From Verrucomicrobiota bacterium (GTDB taxonomy: Bacteria > Verrucomicrobiota > Verrucomicrobiia > Verrucomicrobiales > DEV007), in assembly GCA_020629815.1 (NCBI GenBank), contig JAHDCN010000198.1:1-5600 (forward strand): a DNA stretch of 5,600 nt, read 5' to 3'. Within the stretch, counting starts at the first letter, position 1. Each line of letters begins with the position of its first letter. Positions 1 to 5,600 of this stretch are shown here, piece after piece. The notes below the pieces were generated by a model. It was given only the letters and a program-made list of their open reading frames with translations, was not told the origin of the DNA and did no database searches. The translations under genes and the position numbers were made by a program.

Positions 1-1694
1 CGGTTCGGGCCACCACCGAGAATGATGACCTTTTTCTTATCGGTCTCGCGGGCTTCGTTTTCGATTCCGTAGGTGGAATAGTAGTATGGGGTGTAGGCCT
101 CAAACTCGGCAGCACAGGTGTCGACCAGTCGATAGGTCGGGACAACTCCGGCTGCTTTCCTTTTTTCGCGGACCTCGTCCGTGCTGGCACCGGTGAGATA
201 AGCCAGCTGCGGATCGGAGAAACCAAGCTTCTTAGCCCTTCGGAAATCCATGGCATCGATGTCGGTGCCGAGTTCCTTTTCCTGTTCGATGATGTCCTGC
301 ATGTTGCGCAGGAACCAGGGGTCGATTTTACAAAGGCCGAAAATCTCATCCAGAGACATGCCGGCTTCAAAGGCCAGGCGAACAAAGAAAATCCTTTCTG
401 CATTCGGTGTGGCCAGACGTTCGCGTATATATTCGATATCTGGTGTGCCGTCTTTGCCATCGCTGCCCAGACCAAAGCGCCCAGTCTCCAGAGAACGCAG
501 TGCCTTTTGCAGGGATTCCTTGAAGGTTCGGCCAATCGACATGGCTTCCCCGACACTTTTCATCTGAGTCGTCAGAGTCGGATCAGCATCGCGGAATTTC
601 TCGAAGGTGAAACGAGGCAGCTTGGTCACCACATAATCGATCGTCGGCTCAAAGCTGGCCGGGGTTTCCCTGGTGATGTCGTTCGGGATTTCGTCGAGTG
701 TGTATCCGACAGCAAGCTTGGCCGCAATTTTCGCGATTGGGAAGCCAGTCGCTTTCGATGCGAGTGCCGAAGACCGGGAGACCCGGGGATTCATCTCGAT
801 CACGATCATCCGGCCATTCTCCGGATTGATGGAAAACTGAATATTGGACCCACCAGTTTCGACTCCGATTTCCCGGATCACAGCAAACGAGGCGTCCCGC
901 ATCATCTGGTATTCGCGGTCGGTCAATGTCTGAGAGGGGGCAACGGTGATCGAGTCACCCGTGTGGACACCCATTGGATCAAAATTCTCAATCGCACAGA
1001 TCACTACGCAGTTGTCTGCGTGGTCGCGCATGACCTCCATTTCATACTCTTTCCAGCCGAGTAAAGATTCTTCGATCAGCACTTCGGTAACTGGCGACAA
1101 GTCGAGACCGCGCTTTACGATTGTCTCAAGTTCTTCGCGGTTGTAGGCGATCCCGCCTCCGGTTCCACCGAGGGTGTATGCCGGGCGAATGATCAATGGG
1201 TAAGTGCCAATTTCCGCAGCGATCTCCCAACCTTCATCCATCGTGTGGGCGACTCCGGACTGGGGCATATCCAGACCGATTTTTTGCATGGCCTGTTTGA
1301 AAAGCAGTCGATCCTCGCCTTTTTCGATCGCGTCGGCTTTGGCACCGATCAATCGCACGCCCGACTTTTCCAGGTAGCCGGAACGCACCAAGTCCATGGA
1401 GGCGTTCAGTGCGGTCTGGCCACCGAGTGTTGGCAGTAGAGCATCCGGCTTTTCCTGCTCAATGATCTTCTGAATGATCTCGGGAGTGATTGGCTCGATA
1501 AAAGTTTTCGAGGCAAATTCCGGATCCGTCATGATCGTCGCCGGATTGGAGTTCACGAGTATCACTTCGTATCCCTCCTCCTGAAGCGACTTACAGGCTT
1601 GAACGCCCGAGTAATCAAACTCACAACCCTGCCCAATAACAATGGGGCCCGAACCAATCAGCAGGATTTTCTTAATCGAAGTGTCACGCGGCAT
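1..1694 (-). CDS. carB: Carbamoyl phosphate synthetase large subunit, N-terminal half (partial, runs off left edge)
   Basis: Cytosolic large subunit that makes carbamoyl phosphate from bicarbonate, two ATP and ammonia supplied by the CarA glutaminase, for pyrimidine and arginine synthesis. Reading leftward from the ATG at 1694-1692, 564 uninterrupted codons match CarB closely. Residues 1-400 are the carboxyphosphate domain: [15 protein letters not shown] (16-30), [11 protein letters not shown] (48-58), GGQTALN (91-97), EDR (127-129), the glycine loop [11 protein letters not shown] (175-185), [12 protein letters not shown] (213-224), [16 protein letters not shown] (244-259), Gln286 and the metal-binding [19 protein letters not shown] (299-317). 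Residues about 400-550 are the oligomerization domain, with VDTCAAEF at 524-531. The second synthetase domain begins with VIILGGGPN (556-564) at the edge. The family is about 1070 residues, so roughly half is present. No frameshift is seen, and all visible nucleotide- and metal-binding residues are intact. The start matches the usual family start, although no Shine-Dalgarno sequence precedes it; an A-rich run does. It diverges from the HAD gene. Confidence 0.98.
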   Translation of the reverse strand, partial: MPRDTSIKKILLIGSGPIVIGQGCEFDYSGVQACKSLQEEGYEVILVNSNPATIMTDPEFASKTFIEPITPEIIQKIIEQEKPDALLPTLGGQTALNASMDLVRSGYLEKSGVRLIGAKADAIEKGEDRLLFKQAMQKIGLDMPQSGVAHTMDEGWEIAAEIGTYPLIIRPAYTLGGTGGGIAYNREELETIVKRGLDLSPVTEVLIEESLLGWKEYEMEVMRDHADNCVVICAIENFDPMGVHTGDSITVAPSQTLTDREYQMMRDASFAVIREIGVETGGSNIQFSINPENGRMIVIEMNPRVSRSSALASKATGFPIAKIAAKLAVGYTLDEIPNDITRETPASFEPTIDYVVTKLPRFTFEKFRDADPTLTTQMKSVGEAMSIGRTFKESLQKALRSLETGRFGLGSDGKDGTPDIEYIRERLATPNAERIFFVRLAFEAGMSLDEIFGLCKIDPWFLRNMQDIIEQEKELGTDIDAMDFRRAKKLGFSDPQLAYLTGASTDEVREKRKAAGVVPTYRLVDTCAAEFEAYTPYYYSTYGIENEARETDKKKVIILGGGPN

Positions 1695-1857
1695 TTTTTT
1701 CGGTACAAAAATTTCACACCACTTGCATGGCAGCGGCCTCTTATCAATGCAGTTTTTGCGCTGGATGAACGTTTTTGGACTACTGGAGAAATCATACGGA
1801 CTAAATGGGAAAAACCTTGCGTATCGCTATGCCATCGCGAACGGTGGGCCAGATTTC
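1695..1857. promoter_or_regulatory. Divergent intergenic region between carB and the HAD phosphatase gene
   Basis: This 163-bp stretch separates the two divergent start codons, so it should hold the promoters and leaders of both genes. It is AT-richer than its flanks, with several A or T runs. An open frame continuous with the HAD gene extends back through it into carB. The HAD homology begins only after the ATG at 1858, so I treat this part as non-coding. A five-base inverted repeat (TGCAT at 1724-1728, ATGCA at 1747-1751) lies in the carB leader, but it is too short to call a regulatory hairpin. No pyrimidine-responsive attenuator or riboswitch could be recognised. No convincing plus-strand promoter was found. 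Confidence 0.6.
1791..1796 (-). promoter_or_regulatory. Possible -10 box for carB
   Basis: The minus strand reads TATGAT here, one base off the sigma-70 -10 consensus TATAAT. It would give a carB leader of roughly 90 nucleotides. The matching -35 position (near 1814-1820, minus strand GCAAGGT) is poor, so this rests on one hexamer in an AT-rich region and is weak. Confidence 0.22.
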
Positions 1858-2514
1858 ATGCCAGACTCCTCCCAGAAGCCACTCCTGATCTTCGATTTTG
1901 ATGGAACCTTGGCCAATACCATCGAGACCGGTGTCGATATTTATAATGAGATCGCTCCGGAATACGGCTTGAAAACTATCACGATGGAGGAGGCCCGTGA
2001 GCTTCGGAAGTTAAATCTGCGTGCGGTTCTCGACCAGTTGGGTATCTCGAGAATCATGGCGGTGAAAATTGCGGCTCATCTGCGCAAGCTGATCCACGAT
2101 CGGATGGACGAGATCGATATGATCGACGGGGCGAAAAAGATGATCCAGGACCTTCACAGTGAAGGGTTCCAGATGGGTATCATTAGCTCTAACTCGACGG
2201 ATAACGTTCGGCAGTTTATGGAGCGATTTGGTCTGACCTCCTGTTTCGGCTTTATTGAGGCCGGCGTCAGCCTGTTCGGAAAAGCCCATCGCTTGAAGAG
2301 TGTTTTGAAGGCACAGGGCGTTTCTGCGGCAAACTCCATGTATGTCGGAGATGAGACTCGCGACATGGAAGCTGCTCGCAAAGCGAATGTGGCTGGTATT
2401 GCGGTTTGTTGGGGCGCAAATGATCGCGAAGCGATGAATGCCGAGGGCCCGAGCTATTGTATCGAAGATCCGGAGGAGTTGATTGGCTGTGCGCTGGATT
2501 TTGCAGCAGCCTAA
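1858..2514 (+). CDS. HAD-superfamily hydrolase, phosphoglycolate phosphatase-like (218 aa)
   Basis: Predicted cytosolic Mg2+-dependent phosphatase acting on a small phosphorylated metabolite; the substrate cannot be read from the sequence. All four HAD motifs are present. Motif I is FDFDGTLANT (12-21), with Asp13 as nucleophile and Asp15 as acid/base. Motif II is GIISSN (107-112), with Ser110 or Ser111 in the phosphate-binding position. Motif III is a lysine, Lys142 or Lys147, in the segment GKAHRLK. Motif IV is YVGDETRDMEAA (162-173), with Asp165 and Asp169 binding the metal. The helical insert at about 25-85, between motifs I and II, is a C1 cap, as in the Gph/PGP-like subfamily, and the length is normal for it. 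The frame stays open upstream to 1642, but ATG 1858 places motif I eight to ten residues from the N-terminus, as usual. GGTGGG 13-18 bp upstream is a poor ribosome binding site. The gene diverges from carB and converges on the TPR gene, so it is probably monocistronic. Fold assignment is firm; calling it gph would not be justified. Confidence 0.93.
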   Translation: MPDSSQKPLLIFDFDGTLANTIETGVDIYNEIAPEYGLKTITMEEARELRKLNLRAVLDQLGISRIMAVKIAAHLRKLIHDRMDEIDMIDGAKKMIQDLHSEGFQMGIISSNSTDNVRQFMERFGLTSCFGFIEAGVSLFGKAHRLKSVLKAQGVSAANSMYVGDETRDMEAARKANVAGIAVCWGANDREAMNAEGPSYCIEDPEELIGCALDFAAA

Positions 2515-2519
2515 AATTT

Positions 2520-4976
2520 CTATTCCCAGACCCAGTGTTTCAGGCGAAGCCTGTCAGCCAGTCGCGCTGCTTCAATCGAGCGTGACCCATCTTTCCGGGA
2601 CAAAGCATCCGCCACTTTAATCGCTCCGGCCCAGTCTTTTTTCTCTTCGAGAATCCTCAATGCGGCGAATCCGGCTCGATACAGCCAGGCAGTTTCCCGA
2701 ATCGGCGAGTCTGCGCCGAACAATAGCGATGAGTCGTGCGAGGAATCGACGATGGACCGGTAAATTTCCAGGGCCACCGCATCGTTACCCAGCTTTTCGA
2801 TGCACTTGGCTCTGCGGACGGCCGCTTCAAACTTCCAGGCATTGCTGGCTTCCGGTGTGCGCGAAAGTTTCCCGAAGGCATTTGCAGCGGCTCCCAGCAT
2901 CACGCGATCTTTGTTATTGGCCAAAGCCTCCAGAAACCAGGCATATCCTAGATCGCACATGGCTGCGAACTTGATTTCGGAGTCTTCCTGTTCTTCAGCG
3001 ATTAACTCCTCAAGAACCTCCCGGGCCTCGGCATACCGACTTAGTTTGAGAAGAACGAGAGCCTTCTCGTGCCGCGCTGCCTGAGCAAAATCGGGAGAGT
3101 CTGTTATCACTGTTGTCCATTCATCGACAGTGGATTCGGCGGGTGGTGCCGCTTTGGTAGCAAAAAAACGGGCGGGTGCTGCAAAAGGGGAGTCCGGATA
3201 CTGCTCGGGAATCTCGCGAAATAGCGCGCGCGCATCTTTTTGTTCTCCCATGGAGAAATATTCAGCCGCGATCAGCATGGTAATCTCGTGAAGCAAAGCT
3301 GAGTTCGGCCAGTCTGAGGAAAACTTTTTGCCCAGCCGGATTAGTTCTGCGGAGTTTTGGTCAATCGATTCGGTCCAAATCGCTGTGTAATCCAGTCGTT
3401 CAGCCTGGTCCAGCGAAAGCGGGGAAAGCCGCAGCTTATCCAGAATCTTTCGGGCGGATTGTGGTCGGGGGGGCACCTGATTCAAATAAACTTCTGCCCT
3501 CGCAAGTTGTGCCTCCGGGAGTGAGGGGTGATCAGGAAACCGCTGAACAAACTGCTCCAGCACATCGAAAGCTCGGGGGGAACCTTTCGAGGCAAATTGC
3601 AGTCCCGATAAAAAAAGCAAACTGGCACTGGCTGGATCAGAGGGCCCGGCCAATAAGAGTCTCTTCCGCAGGCTGTCGTAGCGATCATCATCTCCAGCAC
3701 TGAGAGCTGCGAGGGCTGCGTTGTGCCAGGCACGGCGTTGCGATACCCCGCCCGAGCCTTCGGCTGATTTCTCGAAAGCGGAAACGGCCTGCTGATAACT
3801 TTTTTCCTGAAAGCGCGAGGTTGCCAATTGATAAGCCGCCTTTCGTTGATTAGCCGAAAAAAGCGATTCTGCTTCTGGCCTCGCTTTCATGGTTGGAGTC
3901 AGCCAGCGGGCAGCATTTTTTGGGTCAACGTCTGCCAGTTGCAGGCGGGCTTCCGAACTGAGAGGGTGGTTTTCGTGAGCAGAGAGGAACTTTTTTAAGG
4001 CGTCTGCCTCCGGTCGATCTCCCTTGAGTAAAATCGAGTAGTATTCAGCAGCGATTTGGACCGGCTTCTGTTCATGGTTCGACTTCCACTGATCCAGCTT
4101 TGCGAGAATCGTTTCTCTCGACGCCGGGGCAGCCACTCTTTGCAACAGATCAAACCCTCGATAAACCAATGTGGGCGTTTTCACATTTTCGATCCAATCC
4201 ATCAGCGGCAGAACCAGCGAAGAAGGGTCGCCGGTGGTAGCAAGGCATTGAGCGTTCAGCGCCATCACGTCCAACTGCAGATGGTTGGGCAGTTGGTCGA
4301 GCTTTTCCAGTATCGGTGCGATCTCTTCGCCGGCCCGGATGACTTCACCGGCTTGCAGAGCCAGTCGGGATCGAATCATCCGCTCCGAATCTGATTTTGC
4401 AGGAAATGCTGCATCCAGCGCCTCAAGACCGGCAAGTGGTTCGCCGTTTCGAGCCAGACAATAGGCGTATTCGCTGACAATGTGTGGGTTGGCTTTTTCC
4501 GGTTTGGCAAAGGCTTCGTAGTGGCGAATGGCGTCAGTGAACAGCTCCTGTTCTTTCAAAGCCCGGGCGATCCACAAGGCTGTGGGTCGGGAAGGGGTGA
4601 AAGCATCACGGTTCTTGCGAATCCAGGTCACAGCCTCGGCGCTTTGATTGCCCCGGACGAGGCATTCCAACAGGCGTGAGGCAACCAGGTTGAGGCTGAT
4701 ATCGTCGGTTTCCGCTTTGCTCACTGAATCCCATATTTCGGAAAACGTGACAGTGCCTTTTGCGAAGTCGCCCTTTTCCAACTCCACGCAGCCGTTTCGA
4801 AATTCCGGGACGTCGGCCAGGCTTTCCTGACCGCAGGCAATCGATGCAGAGAAGAGAAACCCGACTAAACAGGGTATGATGATTGACCTAACCCTGTTGG
4901 GTCGGCGAGCTAACCCTGTTGAGTCAGGGAGATTCGCTGCTACAGGGCTGCGATGGATGTTTCGCCTCCCGGTCAT
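2520..4976 (-). CDS. Large exported tetratricopeptide-repeat protein (818 aa)
   Basis: Probable periplasmic or envelope-attached helical repeat scaffold with no visible catalytic domain. Residues 1-31 are basic and hydrophilic, 32-47 form a hydrophobic core (IIIPCLVGFLFSASIA), and Cys48-Gly-Gln follows. This looks like a signal peptide with an unusually long N-region. SIA-Cys48 is only a marginal lipobox because its -3 residue is Ser, so signal peptidase I cleavage near ACG-Q is as likely. The rest is alpha-helical with TPR/Sel1-like units, clearest at about 380-407 (AYQLATSRFQEKSYQQAVSA), 452-492, 566-606 (YFSMGEQKDARALF, then EQYPDSPFAAPARFF, like the YbgF/BamD repeat style), 635-662, 718-745 and 765-792. 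Repeats before 370 are degenerate. The ATG at 4976 lies 6 bp after the DUF5069-type stop. No other ATG, GTG or TTG in frame precedes the hydrophobic segment, so this start is required for export. The gene is probably the last of a leftward operon. Its partners and role are unknown. Confidence 0.9.
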   Translation of the reverse strand: MTGRRNIHRSPVAANLPDSTGLARRPNRVRSIIIPCLVGFLFSASIACGQESLADVPEFRNGCVELEKGDFAKGTVTFSEIWDSVSKAETDDISLNLVASRLLECLVRGNQSAEAVTWIRKNRDAFTPSRPTALWIARALKEQELFTDAIRHYEAFAKPEKANPHIVSEYAYCLARNGEPLAGLEALDAAFPAKSDSERMIRSRLALQAGEVIRAGEEIAPILEKLDQLPNHLQLDVMALNAQCLATTGDPSSLVLPLMDWIENVKTPTLVYRGFDLLQRVAAPASRETILAKLDQWKSNHEQKPVQIAAEYYSILLKGDRPEADALKKFLSAHENHPLSSEARLQLADVDPKNAARWLTPTMKARPEAESLFSANQRKAAYQLATSRFQEKSYQQAVSAFEKSAEGSGGVSQRRAWHNAALAALSAGDDDRYDSLRKRLLLAGPSDPASASLLFLSGLQFASKGSPRAFDVLEQFVQRFPDHPSLPEAQLARAEVYLNQVPPRPQSARKILDKLRLSPLSLDQAERLDYTAIWTESIDQNSAELIRLGKKFSSDWPNSALLHEITMLIAAEYFSMGEQKDARALFREIPEQYPDSPFAAPARFFATKAAPPAESTVDEWTTVITDSPDFAQAARHEKALVLLKLSRYAEAREVLEELIAEEQEDSEIKFAAMCDLGYAWFLEALANNKDRVMLGAAANAFGKLSRTPEASNAWKFEAAVRRAKCIEKLGNDAVALEIYRSIVDSSHDSSLLFGADSPIRETAWLYRAGFAALRILEEKKDWAGAIKVADALSRKDGSRSIEAARLADRLRLKHWVWE
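4868..4921. repeat. Cluster of short direct and inverted repeats (ACCCTGTT / AACAGGGT) at the 5' end of the TPR gene
   Basis: The plus strand carries CTAACCCTGTTG exactly twice (4888-4899 and 4910-4921), offset by 22 bp, which is not a multiple of three. The inverse octamer AACAGGGT lies at 4868-4875, and a shorter inverse hexamer ACAGGG at 4942-4947. In the TPR mRNA the two AACAGGGTTAG copies come first and the complementary ACCCTGTT follows, so either copy could form an 8-bp stem with it, with loops of about 15 or 37 nt. The cluster covers the codons just before and inside the signal peptide. The repeats are plain to see, but their function is unknown. Confidence 0.6.
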
Positions 4977-4982
4977 CTCGGA

Positions 4983-5507
4983 TCAACCTGCAACGGGTGA
5001 GTTGGCTTTCACAAACGCGAGGATTTTGCTGTCATCATCACCGGCCTCCCAGACGGCATGCAAAAAATCAGCAGGGGCGATATTGTGGGTGCGCAGGAAT
5101 TTCCGGTCACCACCGCAACAGAACATGCTGTTGGGATCGAGTTCGCCACGTAATTTGGCGCGGGCTTTGGTAATGATTCGTGGTAGCCAGATGATGCCGT
5201 CCATTTCCTCTGTCTTTGGAGGCAGGGAGGCTGGATCTACGACATGATCACTGAGCTTGCCGCCCATCTCTGATTTCAAATAGTTGCGTCGAACATCGGT
5301 GATCAATACCGCGGTGGAGGGCGTCGGGTCTCCGCCGACAGCGAAGTCTTCGACGAAATCAAAAAATTCGCGGGGCTGGCAGCCGATGGAGCGCAGGAAA
5401 CCGAGTTCCTCTTCGCTGTAGTAGCCGTTGAAATCGTGATCGCCGGCCCGGTATTTTTCCAGGCAGCGGTCGTAGAGATCGAGGAATTGCTGGTCCCAGG
5501 AGTACAT
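4983..5507 (-). CDS. DUF5069-type protein of unknown function (174 aa)
   Basis: Function unknown. There is no signal peptide or membrane segment, so it is probably cytosolic. Residues about 103-168 match the DUF5069 pattern as I recall it: DGIIWLPRIITKARAKLRGELDP (given here as two pieces, DGIIWLPRIITK and ARAKLRGELDP), then MFCCGGDRKFLR (128-139), PADFLHAVWEAGDDD (145-159) and ILAFVKAN (162-169). Simple DUF5069 proteins hold little more than this part. Here a comparable N-terminal lobe (1-80) precedes it, with ESLGFLR-like EELGFLRSIG (33-42), PREFFDFVED (45-54) and a linker at about 80-100. The two lobes align without gaps at an offset of 100 residues, which suggests duplication. Paired cysteines 130-131 occur only in the second lobe. 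The ATG at 5507 is preceded by GAAGAAC, at best a weak ribosome binding site. The stop lies 6 bp before the TPR start and the gene begins 27 bp after an upstream reading frame, so it is probably co-transcribed with both. Confidence 0.87.
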   Translation of the reverse strand: MYSWDQQFLDLYDRCLEKYRAGDHDFNGYYSEEELGFLRSIGCQPREFFDFVEDFAVGGDPTPSTAVLITDVRRNYLKSEMGGKLSDHVVDPASLPPKTEEMDGIIWLPRIITKARAKLRGELDPNSMFCCGGDRKFLRTHNIAPADFLHAVWEAGDDDSKILAFVKANSPVAG

Positions 5508-5534
5508 GTTCTTCGAATCTGAAAATTCCGGGGA

Positions 5535-5600
5535 CTACTTGCTCAGCTCGAGCATTTTCATGATCGGGGCCTTGGCGCTCTCGCGCAGGCTTTCGTCGAG
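5535..5600 (-). CDS. C-terminal 21 codons of an unidentified gene (partial, runs off right edge)
   Basis: Reading leftward from the right edge, the frame gives 21 residues (LDESLRESAKA, then PIMKMLELSK) and a TAG at 5537-5535. The tail is amphipathic, charged and helical, like a normal protein C-terminus. The spacing of 27 bp to the DUF5069-type start and the shared strand fit an operon. I do not recognise the family from so short a piece, and part of the confidence rests on this spacing rather than on homology. Confidence 0.5.
   Translation of the reverse strand, partial: LDESLRESAKAPIMKMLELSK

Noticed and set aside
507..1064. A 185-codon open frame on the plus strand antisense to carB, and similar shorter ones at 250-567 and 1245-1439.
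   Set aside because: The minus strand in this region encodes a near-perfect CarB sequence. The plus-strand frames have low-complexity, Arg/His-rich translations and no family resemblance, as expected of shadows.
1724..1751. TGCAT/ATGCA inverted repeat in the carB leader as a regulatory hairpin or operator.
   Set aside because: Five base pairs with an 18-nt loop is within chance expectation, and it cannot be linked to a known pyrimidine regulator.
1642..1857. A 72-residue N-terminal extension of the HAD protein starting at 1642.
   Set aside because: It would overlap the start of carB and add residues unlike any HAD family member. The conserved core begins right after the ATG at 1858.
1858..2514. 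Naming the HAD gene gph (phosphoglycolate phosphatase).
   Set aside because: The core motifs are shared by many C1-cap HAD phosphatases, and no substrate-specific residues could be identified by eye.
2541..2553. CAGGC-GAA-GCCTG hairpin as a terminator.
   Set aside because: The stem is only five base pairs, lies within the TPR coding sequence, and is not followed by a U-tract on either strand.
4876..5247. A 123-codon plus-strand open frame across the TPR/DUF5069 junction.
   Set aside because: It is antisense to two well-supported genes and its translation has no recognisable domain or signal.

Overview
The window comes from a bacterial chromosome of moderate GC content. It is gene-dense, with no RNA genes, mobile elements or CRISPR arrays that I can see. 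The CarB sequence, a DUF5069-type protein, a large exported TPR protein and the absence of clear Shine-Dalgarno sequences together suggest the Planctomycetes-Verrucomicrobia (PVC) group, perhaps Verrucomicrobiota. This placement is an inference from family resemblance and was not tested by a search.

Layout. (1) Positions 1-1694, minus strand: the first 564 codons of carB, the large subunit of carbamoyl phosphate synthetase, running off the left edge. (2) Positions 1695-1857: a divergent intergenic region that must hold the control signals of carB and of the next gene. (3) Positions 1858-2514, plus strand: a complete HAD-superfamily phosphatase of the phosphoglycolate phosphatase-like type. 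(4) Positions 2520-4976, minus strand: an 818-residue exported TPR protein that ends 5 bp from the convergent HAD gene. (5) Positions 4983-5507, minus strand: a 174-residue DUF5069-type protein of unknown function whose stop lies 6 bp before the TPR start. (6) Positions 5535-5600, minus strand: the last 21 codons of a probable further gene of the same operon, 27 bp upstream of the DUF5069 gene.

How the genes relate. carB makes carbamoyl phosphate for pyrimidine and arginine synthesis. Here it is the first gene of its transcript, with no carA directly upstream. The HAD gene stands alone between carB and the TPR gene. The right half looks like one leftward operon (unknown gene, DUF5069 gene, TPR gene), which pairs a cytosolic protein of unknown function with a large exported repeat protein.

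I see no evidence of a defence system or other dramatic novelty. Three points deserve a second look. The DUF5069-type protein appears to be an internal duplication with an ungapped 100-residue offset. The first codons of the TPR gene hold a set of short repeats that could form mutually exclusive hairpins. The DUF5069-TPR gene pair is otherwise unexplained.
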